Numbered from the stretch's first letter, positions 1 through 8,673 are shown. The stretch is DNA of 64,000 nt from JAENVT01 sp031430695 (GCA_031430695.1 JANPBZ010000007.1:1-64000), one strand, 5' to 3'. Notes: generated from the sequence alone by a model not told the origin. A program made the numbers and translations.

Positions 1-625
1 CTTCGCTGCGCGCCGTCTCGATATCAGGCGGTTGCAGAAAGTCTGCCGAGGTGATCGCCAAGAAGCAGTGGGGATCGGCATAGGTCGGATCGAGTGTGAT
101 CGCCCCACGCAAGAACTCCGCCCCCGACGCCGCCGCGTCCGCTGAGCCGCTCTGGGCGATCAACCAGCCCATGTAGGTCAAGGCCTCGGCATTGTCGGGA
201 TCGAGTTCGCGGACCTGCTGATATCGCAGGATCGCCTGCTGGGGATCGACGCCGAGGAACTGCCGCGCTTCGGCAAGCTTCAGCGCGACCTCGTCGCCTG
301 GCAACCCGCCGGTGATCGCCTGCCCGGGCAGGCGCTGACCTGACGTTCGGGCGACCAACCATCCGGCCAGCGAAGCCACGACCAGGGTGCCGACGATCCA
401 CGCGGCGAACACGCGAGGGTGCCGCTGTCGTAGCTGCGGAGCCTCGGTGCACCCGGCCTCGATCGCCCGCAGTACCGACGCGGCTCGCGCTGTGTATCCG
501 TCGCGTAGCGTCGCGTAGTCGTGATCGTCGACATCGCCGTAGCGATGCTCGCGGTCGAGGTCGATGATCGATCGCAACAGAAAGCGCCGCTGTTCCTCCA
601 ATTCCGCCAGCTGATCGGGGTTCAC
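1..625 (-). CDS. ccmI: CcmI-like TPR protein of cytochrome c maturation (3' end outside window)
   Basis: The last gene visible in the ccm operon, cut off by the window edge after about 208 codons. It starts with a GTG that overlaps the ccmH stop (GTGA). The N-terminus is charged and probably coiled (EEQRRFLLRSI), a membrane segment lies near residues 73-92 (FAAWIVGTLVVASLAGWLV), and a TPR-like stretch follows from about 110 (AEARQFLGVDPQQAILRYQ, ELDPDNAEALTYMGWL). CcmI proteins hold apocytochrome c and pass it to CcmF/CcmH for haem ligation. The identity rests on operon position, membrane anchor plus TPR layout, and the DLDREHRYGDVDDHDY segment that resembles CcmI N-termini. The family is variable, so the name is less certain than for the other ccm genes. 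Confidence 0.75.
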   Translation of the reverse strand, partial: MNPDQLAELEEQRRFLLRSIIDLDREHRYGDVDDHDYATLRDGYTARAASVLRAIEAGCTEAPQLRQRHPRVFAAWIVGTLVVASLAGWLVARTSGQRLPGQAITGGLPGDEVALKLAEARQFLGVDPQQAILRYQQVRELDPDNAEALTYMGWLIAQSGSADAAASGAEFLRGAITLDPTYADPHCFLAITSADFLQPPDIETARSE

Positions 626-1116
626 GTGTCCTGGACCCCGGGGCCCTCAGCATCGTTGGCCAACGCGGCAGCGACCAGCTCCCGATCGGCGTCGTCGGGG
701 ATGGCGTCGGCTGCCGCCTTCCAACGACGGAACGCCACCCCGAGCCCTACGACGGCACAGACCAACGCAGCAACTGGCAGAGCCCACACCAGCGCATCGA
801 TACCGGTGGCACGAGGTACAAGCAGTACCTTGCTGCCGAATCGCTGCTCGATGAAGTTGATGATCTGATCGTCGCTCACGGTGCCGGCATCGACCTGCCG
901 CGCGATCTCGATGCGGATCGCTTGCGAGTCGGCGTTGCGCGATTCGAACACGCTCTCGCCATCGCAGATGGGGCACGCCAGGCGGCGACTGATTTCTTCG
1001 ACCCGTTCTTTCGGTGATCGCGGGCCCGAATCGCGCGCCGCGCCCACCGCCAGCAGACCACCGACAACCAGGACGAGCAATACCCAACTCGGCCACGCTT
1101 TCAGCGACCGGGTCAT
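622..1116 (-). CDS. ccmH: Cytochrome c maturation protein CcmH (apocytochrome thiol reductant)
   Basis: A 164-residue membrane-anchored thiol-disulfide protein that keeps the CXXCH cysteines of apocytochrome c reduced for haem attachment outside the membrane. A signal anchor lies at residues 8-26, the redox motif LACPIC has Cys48 and Cys51 followed by DGESV, and a C-terminal membrane segment lies near 115-135, which is the usual CcmH/CycL layout. The ATG at 1116 was chosen because it overlaps the ccmG stop (ATGA) and directly precedes the signal anchor; the longer upstream reading is Arg-rich and not protein-like. The gene also overlaps the following ccmI by 4 bp. Confidence 0.93.
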   Translation of the reverse strand: MTRSLKAWPSWVLLVLVVGGLLAVGAARDSGPRSPKERVEEISRRLACPICDGESVFESRNADSQAIRIEIARQVDAGTVSDDQIINFIEQRFGSKVLLVPRATGIDALVWALPVAALVCAVVGLGVAFRRWKAAADAIPDDADRELVAAALANDAEGPGVQDT

Positions 1117-1688
1117 CCGTAGGCCTGGCGAAGCAGCTGCAGGTCGGTGGCCAACGAGTCGGCGGTGATCGTCGAGGCGTAGCGACTGACGACGATGCCG
1201 GAGGGGTCGATGATCCAGGTCTCTGGCACCTGGGCGACGCCGAAGTTGGTGGCGATCTGGCCGTCGTCGTCCTTGACGATCGGCCACGAACCGCCCTGCT
1301 CGGCGAACCACTTCGAGACTGCCTCATCGGAGTCGTCGAAGACGATCGAGTACAGCTCGGCGCCATCGATGATCCCGGCCTGCTGCGCTGCGAATGCAAC
1401 CAGCTCGGGATGCTCGGCCTTGCACGGCAAGCAGGTCGATTGGAAGAAGTTGAGCACCACCCAACTGCCCTTGCGCCGGCTGAGGTCGAAGGTTTGGCCG
1501 TCGAGTGTCGTGCTGACGACAACGGGCGCCGGCTTGCCGTACAGAAATGACGACGTGACGTCGGGCTTGTCCGCGTCGCCACTGGCCAGTACGACGAACA
1601 ATGCGGCGGCGACCGCAGCGACGGCCAGCGAGATGAACGGCGCTATCCGCCGGCCGCTGCGCTTGTCGGCGACGAGTGGCTCAGACAC
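1113..1688 (-). CDS. ccmG: CcmG/ResA-type thioredoxin-like protein
   Basis: A 191-residue membrane-anchored thioredoxin-fold protein that reduces CcmH or apocytochrome c in System I maturation. The membrane anchor is near residues 15-35 and the active site is FFQSTCLPCKAEHPEL, with Cys86 and Cys89. The cis-Pro segment GVAQVPETWIIDPSG is visible near residue 160. The GTG at 1688 overlaps the 3' end of ccmF by 8 bp, as expected for translational coupling. It is a generic TlpA/ResA family member; the CcmG role is taken from its position between ccmF and ccmH. Confidence 0.92.
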   Translation of the reverse strand: MSEPLVADKRSGRRIAPFISLAVAAVAAALFVVLASGDADKPDVTSSFLYGKPAPVVVSTTLDGQTFDLSRRKGSWVVLNFFQSTCLPCKAEHPELVAFAAQQAGIIDGAELYSIVFDDSDEAVSKWFAEQGGSWPIVKDDDGQIATNFGVAQVPETWIIDPSGIVVSRYASTITADSLATDLQLLRQAYG

Positions 1689-3660
1689 CGGCCGGCTCGA
1701 GATCGATCGGGGCCGACACCGGGTCGGTGGGCACGCGGCGACGCCGGCCGGGGAACCCCGCAAGCACCGTGCCGACCGCCATCATCATCCCGCCGATCCA
1801 CAACCACACGACCAGAGGCTTGATGAAGATCTTGACAGGCGCCTCGGTGCCATCGAAGCGCACGCTCGGCTCCAGCGTGAGGTACAAGTCGTTGCACAAG
1901 CTGTTGCGCACGCTGGGCGTGGGGATCTTGGTGCCGAAGTTGGTGAACGTGGTGATGGCCGGTGCGTACGCTTTTCCACCATCAATACGGATCAACGCCT
2001 TGACCCCCGTCGAGCGAGCATCGGTGAACTGCTGCAGCTCGACGAGTTCGAACGTGTGCCCGCCGAACGACACCGGTACCCCCGGTTGCAGCGTGAATTC
2101 GGCAAGCCTCGTGTAGCTGTTCGAAGCGGCCAGGGCGACCGCGATGATGATAACCCCGAGGTGCACGATCATGCCGCCGTTGGCCCTGCCGACAAGGCCG
2201 TGCCAGCCCTGTCGACGCAACGCGAGCAACAGTTGCCGCGAAGCGGCGCCGGCGGCGAAGCCGCCGAGGAAGAAAGCCAGCAGCGGCGCCAATCCGTCGG
2301 CGCCGACCAGCACGCTGATCGCCAGTGCGCCGGCACCGCACCACGCCGGCCAGAACAAACGGTCGCGCAGCAACTCCGTGCTGGCTTTGCGCCACGGCAG
2401 CACGGGAGCCACGGCCATGAGGAACAGCAACGTGATCCCGATCGGCATCGACAATCGGTCGAAGAATGGTGGCCCGACCGCGATCTGACGATCCTGCAGG
2501 GCCTCGACGATCAGCGGGAAAATCGTACCGAGCAGGACGATAAAGGCGAACACGGTGAAGATCACGTTGTTGGCCAGGAAGGCACCCTCACGCGACACGG
2601 GCGAGTCGATCGCGCCGGGCGACCGCAAACGGTCACCGCGCCACCCGATCAACGTCAGCGAGACGGCAACGACGACACCGAAGAACCCCAGCAGGTACGG
2701 CCCAATCGTGCCATTGCTGAATGCGTGCACGCTCTGCAACACGCCGCTGCGTGTGATGAACGTGCCGAGAATCGTCAGCGAGAACGTGGCCACCAGCAGG
2801 CTGATGTTCCAGACGCGCAGCATGCCGCGGCGCTCCTGTACCAGCACCGAATGCAGGTATGCCGTGCCGGTCAGCCAAGGAAGGAAGCTGGCATTCTCAA
2901 CCGGATCCCAACCCCACACGCCGCCCCAACCGAGCACCTCGTAGCTCCACCATCCGCCCAGCAAGATGCCGACAGTCAGGAATCCCCACGCGTACAGCGC
3001 CCAGCGACGCGTGGCCATCAGCCAACCCTCACCCACCCTGCCGGTGATCAGCGCGGCGATCGCGAAGGCGAACGGGACCGTGAATCCCACGAAACCGAGA
3101 TACAGAATCGGCGGGTGGAACAACACGAGGATGTGGTTCTGCAGCAGCGGGTTGGGGCCGAGGCAGCAGCGGTTGAAGTTGGGAACCGGACCACTCTTGA
3201 ACGCGTCGATCGGGCCGAACGACAACAGGAAGAAGAACGCCGTGACCACGAACATCACGACCAGCGCCCAGGCCACCAGCGGGTCGTCGAGGCGGCGGCG
3301 GTTGCGGCGCATGATCACCGCGGTATAGATCGCCAGGATCAACAGCCACAGCAGAATGCTGCCTTCCAACGCGCTCCATAACGCGGTGACGTTGTACAGC
3401 ACGGGGGTGTCGCGCGAACCGACCTGTTGGATGTAGGCAAGGGAGAAGTCGCGGGTGATGAGCGCCCGTTCCATAACGACAACAGCGATGACAGCGCCAC
3501 CCAGTGCCAGCCAGGCGTAGTTGGCGATCGAGCGCAGCAAACGCTTGTCGCCAATGGCCGTCGCAATGGCCAGGCCCAATGCCCCGAACACGCTGGCCGC
3601 CAAACCGACGATCAGAGCGGCGTGGCCGACGAGGCCGTTCAGGCTTGCAGCTGCGAACAT
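1681..3660 (-). CDS. ccmF: Haem lyase subunit CcmF
   Basis: A 659-residue polytopic membrane protein, the core of the System I cytochrome c synthetase that takes haem from holo-CcmE and attaches it to apocytochrome c. The tryptophan-rich WWD signature (GWGGVWGWDPVENASFLPWL) lies at about residues 244-263, with conserved FHPPILYLGFVGFTVPFAF before it and ITRSGVLQSVHAF after it. Length matches typical CcmF (about 640-670). It overlaps the end of ccmE by 22 bp and the start of ccmG by 8 bp, so it sits within one tightly coupled operon. A long plus-strand reading frame over the same DNA is only a shadow. Confidence 0.97.
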   Translation of the reverse strand: MFAAASLNGLVGHAALIVGLAASVFGALGLAIATAIGDKRLLRSIANYAWLALGGAVIAVVVMERALITRDFSLAYIQQVGSRDTPVLYNVTALWSALEGSILLWLLILAIYTAVIMRRNRRRLDDPLVAWALVVMFVVTAFFFLLSFGPIDAFKSGPVPNFNRCCLGPNPLLQNHILVLFHPPILYLGFVGFTVPFAFAIAALITGRVGEGWLMATRRWALYAWGFLTVGILLGGWWSYEVLGWGGVWGWDPVENASFLPWLTGTAYLHSVLVQERRGMLRVWNISLLVATFSLTILGTFITRSGVLQSVHAFSNGTIGPYLLGFFGVVVAVSLTLIGWRGDRLRSPGAIDSPVSREGAFLANNVIFTVFAFIVLLGTIFPLIVEALQDRQIAVGPPFFDRLSMPIGITLLFLMAVAPVLPWRKASTELLRDRLFWPAWCGAGALAISVLVGADGLAPLLAFFLGGFAAGAASRQLLLALRRQGWHGLVGRANGGMIVHLGVIIIAVALAASNSYTRLAEFTLQPGVPVSFGGHTFELVELQQFTDARSTGVKALIRIDGGKAYAPAITTFTNFGTKIPTPSVRNSLCNDLYLTLEPSVRFDGTEAPVKIFIKPLVVWLWIGGMMMAVGTVLAGFPGRRRRVPTDPVSAPIDLEPAGV

Positions 3661-4124
3661 GCCGCTGATCTCGCCTCGTCGAGACGATCCGGGTTATCCG
3701 CGGCGTACTCGTTGCTGTGCTTCACCTCGAGCTTGTCACCTTGGAACGTGCCAGCCGCGTCGACGACGCCGTGGACGACCACCGGGATGCACTCCTGGAA
3801 CAACCCGCCAGGGTCTCCTTCGTAGCGGACGTTCATCTCCACATCCTTGAACGTGATCATGAAGGTCGTGACCGAGCCGACCTGCTCAACGGATCCCTCC
3901 TCCACCGTGCCTTGAATACGCAACCGGCGACCGGTCTCGCAACCACTCTTTTGGCCCACCTCGTCGACGTTGCAGTAGAAGTCGATGGCCGAGGTGAGGA
4001 ATTTGGTCACGACGACCCCACCGGCCAGCAGCACCACGACGAGGAGCACGATGGCACGCCGGTTTCGGTGCCGGGGTGCGGACCCCGTTGCAGTGGTGGT
4101 GGTGTGACGAGGACTCAGGTCCAC
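3639..4124 (-). CDS. ccmE: Haem chaperone CcmE
   Basis: A 161-residue periplasmic-side haem chaperone that binds haem covalently and carries it from CcmC to CcmF. One membrane anchor (residues 24-40) is followed by the OB-fold domain with RIQGTVEEGSV and the phrase VVVHGVVDAAGTFQGDKLEVKH. The haem-attachment motif is H136-x3-Y140 (KHSNEY), so this is the classical His type, not the Cys variant. It starts with GTG at 4124 and overlaps ccmD by 10 bp. The extra cysteines at residues 51 and 62 are unusual and could form a disulfide. Confidence 0.94.
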   Translation of the reverse strand: MDLSPRHTTTTATGSAPRHRNRRAIVLLVVVLLAGGVVVTKFLTSAIDFYCNVDEVGQKSGCETGRRLRIQGTVEEGSVEQVGSVTTFMITFKDVEMNVRYEGDPGGLFQECIPVVVHGVVDAAGTFQGDKLEVKHSNEYAADNPDRLDEARSAACSQLQA

Positions 4125-4246
4125 GGGCGGTCCTCTGGTGGCAGGCGCTGAGCAAGCGCCCTTGCCCTACGGAACATCACCAGCGACAGCACACCGATAC
4201 CGCCAAAGGTGGCGACGTAACTGACGATCACGAACCCGGTCTCCAT
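4115..4246 (-). CDS. ccmD: Small haem exporter protein CcmD
   Basis: A 43-residue single-pass membrane protein between ccmC and ccmE. CcmD holds CcmC and CcmE together and helps release holo-CcmE from CcmABC. The reading frame begins METGFVIVSYVATFGG, has one membrane helix (residues 5-25) and a basic tail (FRRARALAQRL), which is the CcmD pattern. It starts on the ATG that shares one base with the ccmC stop (TAATG), and its 3' end overlaps ccmE. Sequence conservation in this family is low, so size, topology and position carry the call. Confidence 0.88.
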   Translation of the reverse strand: METGFVIVSYVATFGGIGVLSLVMFRRARALAQRLPPEDRPWT

Positions 4247-4974
4247 TAGATGTTGGCCTCTTCACGGCGCTCGGCAATGGCGAACTCGAGACCGTGATCA
4301 TCGAGGGCGTCCTGCATCGCCATCACCCGCTGACGATGCAGCACCAGCCAGACGTACAGCAGCGTGAACACGATTACACCGATGAACAGGCTGAACAGCA
4401 TCAAGTTATCGAGCTTGCCCTTGGCGATTCTCTCCTGCTGATGGAGCGGCCGCCACCATTGCAAGCTGAAGTGCACCAGCGGGATTTCCAGAACCGAGAG
4501 CAGCGCAACGACCGCACTGCGCCGGGCGCGTTGGTGATGGCTTCCACCCAGACCACGCACGGCGAGATACCCGAGGTAGGTGACGAACAAGAACGCCGTC
4601 GTGGTGACCCGCGAATCCCACACCCAATAGACACCCCACGAGACTCGACCCCACAGGCTGCCCGTCAGCAAGGTGATTCCCATGAACAACACGCCGACCT
4701 CGGCGCTGGCCCCGGCCAGACGATCCCAGGCGAGCGAGCGGGTCCGCTTCGACAGATACGCGGCGCTGCTGACGGCCGTGACGATGAACGCCAGATATGC
4801 CAACCAAGCGCTGGGTACGTGGATGTAGAGAATGCGCACACCCTTGCGCTGCACAGCGTCGTCGGGCGACAAGAACAACCCGAAGGCCGTGAACCAAGCC
4901 AGGCCGATGAGGGTGGCGATGCCGAGCGCCCTCGACATTCGGGTACCTGTGGGCCGTCGCACGATCTCGCTCAT
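4246..4974 (-). CDS. ccmC: Haem handling protein CcmC
   Basis: A 242-residue six-helix membrane protein that loads haem onto CcmE. The WWD motif is at residues 108-120 (WGRVSWGVYWVWD), flanked by likely haem-ligand histidines His52 (YIHVPSAW) and His168 (PLVHFSLQWWRPLHQ). The ATG at 4974 overlaps the ccmB stop (ATGA). The same frame stays open far upstream, but that part is Arg/Gly-rich antisense-like sequence, so the short start is correct. Confidence 0.96.
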   Translation of the reverse strand: MSEIVRRPTGTRMSRALGIATLIGLAWFTAFGLFLSPDDAVQRKGVRILYIHVPSAWLAYLAFIVTAVSSAAYLSKRTRSLAWDRLAGASAEVGVLFMGITLLTGSLWGRVSWGVYWVWDSRVTTTAFLFVTYLGYLAVRGLGGSHHQRARRSAVVALLSVLEIPLVHFSLQWWRPLHQQERIAKGKLDNLMLFSLFIGVIVFTLLYVWLVLHRQRVMAMQDALDDHGLEFAIAERREEANI

Positions 4975-5660
4975 ACGGCGTCGTCCACCAGTGGGCCGAA
5001 GGCGATGGAGCCACCGATGCCAAACAGCAACGCATACGTGACCAGCAGTGCCACCCATGCCCAGCCTTCCCGCATCGAAATTCCTCCTACGTCGAGTGCC
5101 GCTTCGGTCGCTCGGGTCGAACCGATCAGAACTGGCGCCACGACCGGGAGCAACAGCAACGGCAATAGTGATTCGCGACCTTTGGTCCCGGTGGTGAGAC
5201 CGCCATAGAGCGTACCGACCAAGCCCAGTCCGCAGGAAGCGGCTAGCGCGCTTGTGATGAGCAACGCCATGCCGTCGAGATCGACGCGACTGTTGTAGAG
5301 CACAAAGGCGGCCACGAACAGCAACGCTTCGAGCAAAACCAGTTGCAATGTGAGCGCCAAGGCCTTGCCGAAATAGATGCCTTGCGCCGGCACGCCCGCC
5401 GTGCGCAGAGCATCGAGCGCTCCGTCTCCGACCTCGATGGCGAATGAGCGCTGCACGACTACCAGCATGCTGAACAGCGTTGCGAGCCACACAAGCCCTG
5501 GTGCGACGCGGGCCAGCAGGTCGTCCTTGTCGAGGGCAAAGGCGAACAACACCATCACGATCGCGCCAAACGGCAGAACCTGATTGATCAGGATGCGGCT
5601 GCGAAGCTCGATGCGCAGATCCTTGGCCGCGACCAGCCGGGTCACGCTGAGGCTGTTCAC
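4971..5660 (-). CDS. ccmB: ABC-type haem exporter membrane subunit CcmB
   Basis: A 229-residue polytopic permease partner of CcmA. It opens with LVAAKDLRIELRSR, the conserved CcmB N-terminus, and contains NQVLPFGAIVMVLFAF and RSFAIEVGDGALDALRTAG as in family members. About six membrane helices are visible. The GTG at 5660 overlaps the ccmA stop, and the gene end overlaps ccmC. CcmAB uses ATP to release holo-CcmE from CcmC. Confidence 0.95.
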   Translation of the reverse strand: MNSLSVTRLVAAKDLRIELRSRILINQVLPFGAIVMVLFAFALDKDDLLARVAPGLVWLATLFSMLVVVQRSFAIEVGDGALDALRTAGVPAQGIYFGKALALTLQLVLLEALLFVAAFVLYNSRVDLDGMALLITSALAASCGLGLVGTLYGGLTTGTKGRESLLPLLLLPVVAPVLIGSTRATEAALDVGGISMREGWAWVALLVTYALLFGIGGSIAFGPLVDDAV

Positions 5661-6319
5661 GACGTGCCGCCGATCCGGTCGCGGACCTGCCCGCCGACCA
5701 CATCGACGACTCGCGTCGCCAAGGCACCGGCTCGATCCAACTCGTGGCTGGCCACGATCATCGTCGCGCCAGCGGCCGTTGCGGCTCGCAACACGATGTC
5801 GAGTTCGTCGCGTCCGGTGGCGTCGAGCCCGGCATGCGGCTCGTCGAGCAGCCACAGCTCAGCTCGGCGGGCAATCAGGCACGCCAGCGCTGTACGACGT
5901 CGCTGCCCTGCCGACAGCTTGCGTACCGGCACGTCGACGAGTCGGTCGCCAAGCCCCATGCGCTCGACAGCGCCCTTGATCTCGGCATCCGACGCCCCCA
6001 CTGTCGCCCCCCAAAATGTGACGTTGTCGTTGACCGTGAGATCGACGTAGAGGCCATTGGAGTGGCCCAGGAATCCGACCCGTGAGCGAACATCCTGGCG
6101 CTGCTCGGCCAAGTCGAGGCCGAGCACCATCGCCGAACCCCTCGTTGGCGGCAACAGCCCGGCACACAGCCGCAGCAGCGTGGTCTTGCCCGCACCGTTC
6201 GGACCCTGCAGGAGCACGATCTCACCACGCTGCACGGTCAGCGTTGCACCGGCCAACGCCGGGAAGCGATCGAGGACGGCTACGACGTCGACGAGTTGAA
6301 CGACCGGATCCGTCTCCAT
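5657..6319 (-). CDS. ccmA: ABC transporter ATPase CcmA
   Basis: A 220-residue ATPase, first gene of the ccm operon. Walker A is GPNGAGKT (residues 39-46), the signature is LSAGQ (135-139), Walker B is LWLLDEP (155-161), and the H-loop is in VASHELDRA. These belong to ABC ATPases in general; the CcmA assignment follows from direct coupling to ccmB. ATG at 6319 was chosen; a TTG at 6331 would add four residues. The promoter must lie in the 122 bp shared with the divergent sortase gene. Confidence 0.94.
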   Translation of the reverse strand: METDPVVQLVDVVAVLDRFPALAGATLTVQRGEIVLLQGPNGAGKTTLLRLCAGLLPPTRGSAMVLGLDLAEQRQDVRSRVGFLGHSNGLYVDLTVNDNVTFWGATVGASDAEIKGAVERMGLGDRLVDVPVRKLSAGQRRRTALACLIARRAELWLLDEPHAGLDATGRDELDIVLRAATAAGATMIVASHELDRAGALATRVVDVVGGQVRDRIGGTS

Positions 6320-6441
6320 AGGACGTGGCAACGCTACCGGTAGTCAAGCTGCGACTCGATCGTGCCGATAGCGTCAAGCGTTGGTTCGATGAGCGTCAAG
6401 CTCTGGTCAATCCAGCGCCCATTCGTCGAATCGATTGCCTT

Positions 6442-7647
6442 ATGTCGGAAAAGCCACCAGCAAGTCACGAGAAAGTCAGCCACTGGGATCGCCCAAAGCC
6501 GCCCCGCGACTGGCGCTGGGTGGTCGGCCTCGTCGGTCGCGCCCTGATCACCCTCGGTCTGTTGATGTTCGCGTTCGTGGCGTACCAGCTGTGGGGTACC
6601 GGAATCCAGACTGCGCAGGCCCAGCGATCGCTCTCGAGGGAGTTCGACCAACTGATCGCCGGCGCCCAGGCGGGATCGTCATCGACGACCACGACGGCGG
6701 TCCCGACCAGCGCGCCGCCGACCGCCGACAGCACGGTGCCGGTCGACCCTGGTGTACCGACCACGACGACCGCGCCGGTTCTCGCTGCCGCCAAGCCGAT
6801 TCCTGCTACCGAGAAGGGCGTCGCCCGGCTCGAGATCCCGCGGATGGGCCTCAACCGCATCGTCGTCGAAGGGGCGACCGCCGAGGCCCTGACGAAGGGA
6901 CCCGGGCATTTCCCGGAGACGCCGCTGCCGGGTCAACTGGGCAATGCGGCAATCGCCGGCCACCGCACCACGCACCTCGCCCCGTTCTTCGACATCGACA
7001 AGTTGCAGCCCGGCGACGAGATCATCGTCACGACGTTGAACGGTCGCTACGTGTACAACGTGACCGGCACCGAGATCGTCGCGCCGGAGGACTACGCCGC
7101 GGTGATCCCCACGACCGACGTCACCAAGGCAACCCTCACGCTGGTGTCGTGCACGCCTCGTTACTCGGCAAAGAACCGAATCGTCGTACGTTCCGAATTG
7201 GCGCCCGACCAGTCCGACACCTTGACGGAATCGGCACCGGTGGTGGCCACCACCGATCCCGGCGACGCTGGAGCCACCCTCCCCGACGAGGATCTTGTGA
7301 CCATCGTCGACACCGTCGCCCCAACGGAAACAAACCCGGCCAACACCACGGCGGCCAGCTCCGGCACTGGCGACACGGCCCCTGGCGACAGCGCCGTCCC
7401 GCAGCCGAACCGCACGGCGACCGCGACGCCCGACGCCTTCAGCGATGGCTGGTTCAGCGACTCGAGCGCCATCGCACCGTCGATCATGTGGGGACTGGTC
7501 CTGGCAGCGATTGCCTACGGGATCCACTGGGCCAGCCGCAAGGCTCGTCGTTATTGGGTCGGCGTGCTCTCCGGCTTCGTCCCGTTCGTCCTCTCGTTGT
7601 ACTTCTTCTACGAGAACATCAACCGACTGCTGCCGCCCAATCTGTGA
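6442..7647 (+). CDS. Class E-type sortase with long C-terminal extension
   Basis: A 401-residue membrane-bound transpeptidase. It has a cytoplasmic basic N-terminus, a membrane helix at about 27-50, a Thr/Pro/Ala-rich linker (76-120), then the sortase beta-barrel: LEIPRMGLNRIVVEG, GPGHFPETPLPGQLGNAAIAGHRTTH with catalytic His174, and LVSCTPRYSAKNRIVV with Cys237 and Arg246. After the catalytic domain comes a second disordered Thr/Ala-rich region (about 255-345) and a C-terminal pair of membrane helices. That extension is unusual for a sortase. ATG at 6442 is preferred because the upstream 39 codons read like non-coding sequence. No LPXTG substrate gene is adjacent; a second sortase is at 19741. 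Confidence 0.9.
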   Translation: MSEKPPASHEKVSHWDRPKPPRDWRWVVGLVGRALITLGLLMFAFVAYQLWGTGIQTAQAQRSLSREFDQLIAGAQAGSSSTTTTAVPTSAPPTADSTVPVDPGVPTTTTAPVLAAAKPIPATEKGVARLEIPRMGLNRIVVEGATAEALTKGPGHFPETPLPGQLGNAAIAGHRTTHLAPFFDIDKLQPGDEIIVTTLNGRYVYNVTGTEIVAPEDYAAVIPTTDVTKATLTLVSCTPRYSAKNRIVVRSELAPDQSDTLTESAPVVATTDPGDAGATLPDEDLVTIVDTVAPTETNPANTTAASSGTGDTAPGDSAVPQPNRTATATPDAFSDGWFSDSSAIAPSIMWGLVLAAIAYGIHWASRKARRYWVGVLSGFVPFVLSLYFFYENINRLLPPNL

Positions 7648-7674
7648 CGGCGAATCTGTGATGATCAGTCTGTG

Positions 7675-7926
7675 ATGACCGATCCCGTCCGCGCTCGACG
7701 TCGCCAGGTTGCCCGCTGGACACGATTGGCCAATCGCCTCGGGTACCTCTGTTTCGGCATCGCCATCGCCACGTTTGTGATCGGTTTCATCGTCAGCTTC
7801 AACTCGGCGGTATCGGCAATCGTCATCGGCTCGATGATCGTCGGCTCAGTGTTGCTGGCCCCTGCAATCGTGCTGGGCTACGCAGTGAAAGCCGCCGAAC
7901 GCGACGACCGCGAGCGCGGTCTGTAG
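7675..7926 (+). CDS. Small two-helix membrane protein, unknown function
   Basis: An 83-residue protein with a basic N-terminus (MTDPVRARRRQVARW), two hydrophobic helices (about 26-45 and 52-74) and a charged tail (KAAERDDRERGL). I do not recognise a family. It lies 27 bp after the sortase gene and 50 bp before a TetR gene on the same strand, so it may share the sortase transcript. A GTG one codon upstream is an alternative start. Confidence 0.7.
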   Translation: MTDPVRARRRQVARWTRLANRLGYLCFGIAIATFVIGFIVSFNSAVSAIVIGSMIVGSVLLAPAIVLGYAVKAAERDDRERGL

Positions 7927-7955
7927 CAACTCATTTCCGTCACAGGGTCTGCTGT

Positions 7956-7973
7956 TGTTACTCTGAGGTAACA
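7956..7973 (+). promoter_or_regulatory. Operator-like palindrome upstream of tetR
   Basis: TGTTAC and GTAACA form perfect 6-bp arms around a 6-bp centre (TCTGAG), ending 3 bp before the start codon of the TetR gene at 7977. TetR proteins commonly repress their own gene through palindromes of this size and position. The autoregulation is inferred. Confidence 0.55.
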
Positions 7974-7976
7974 CGT

Positions 7977-8558
7977 ATGAGTATCCGTCTTCCAGCTCCG
8001 GCCCGCCGCGAACAGATCCTCGACGTCGCCGTCGAAGTTTTCGCCCGCAACGGCTTCCATGGTGCCTCGATGAACGACGTCGCTGAAGCGGCCGGGGTCA
8101 CCAAGCCAGTGCTCTACCAGCACTTCGACAGCAAGCAAGACCTCTACATGGCGCTGCTCGACGAGGTTGGCAACCGCCTGCTGACCGCCATCACCAAGGC
8201 GACCGCCGGGGTCGCCAGCGGACGCCAGCAGACCGAGCAGGGCTTCCTCGCCTATTTCCAATGGGTCGCCGACGACCACGACGCCTTTCTCTTGCTGTTC
8301 GGATCGCGGGCCAGCCGCGACGAGGAGTCGACGCAAGCCATCCGCCGCATCACCGCCGGGGCCGCCGACGCAATTGCCCCGTTGATCGCCGCCAACATCG
8401 GTGCTGATCACCGACGCACGTTGGCGCACGGCCTGGTCGGCCTGGCCGAAGGCGTCAGCCGACGCTTGGTCGAGCAGGGCCGTTCGTTCGACCCGCTGGT
8501 GTTGGGCCAGCAAGTCGCCGACCTGGCCTGGGCCGGCCTGCGCGCCGTGCACGACTGA
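7977..8558 (+). CDS. TetR-family transcriptional regulator
   Basis: A 193-residue regulator. The N-terminal helix-turn-helix is typical (REQILDVAVEVFARNGFHGASMNDVAEAAGVTKPVLYQHF split over residues 11-51, with YQHFDSKQDLY closing it). The C-terminal ligand domain is helical and gives no clue to the effector. It is preceded by a palindrome that probably serves as its operator and is followed by a terminator-like hairpin shared with the convergent lhr gene. Confidence 0.93.
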   Translation: MSIRLPAPARREQILDVAVEVFARNGFHGASMNDVAEAAGVTKPVLYQHFDSKQDLYMALLDEVGNRLLTAITKATAGVASGRQQTEQGFLAYFQWVADDHDAFLLLFGSRASRDEESTQAIRRITAGAADAIAPLIAANIGADHRRTLAHGLVGLAEGVSRRLVEQGRSFDPLVLGQQVADLAWAGLRAVHD

Positions 8559-8616
8559 CCGCGACGATCCCACCGCCACACCGCCGCTATCGAGCCCTGC
8601 CATCCCGCAGTTGCGC

Positions 8617-8655
8617 GGGCGCGATTGTGGCAACGGGATTTCATTTATCGCGCCC
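8617..8655. terminator. Hairpin between convergent tetR and lhr
   Basis: GGGCGCGAT at 8617-8625 pairs perfectly with ATCGCGCCC at 8647-8655 across a 21-base loop. It lies in the 115-bp gap between two convergent genes. There is no strong U-tract on either side, so it is a candidate rather than a clear intrinsic terminator. Confidence 0.45.
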
Positions 8656-8673
8656 AACAGCGCTCCGCGCAAG

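Noticed and set aside
1195..3381. 728-codon plus-strand open frame across ccmF and ccmG
   Set aside because: It is antisense to well-recognised ccm genes and its protein is Arg/Gln/His-rich with no family features; it is a high-GC shadow frame.
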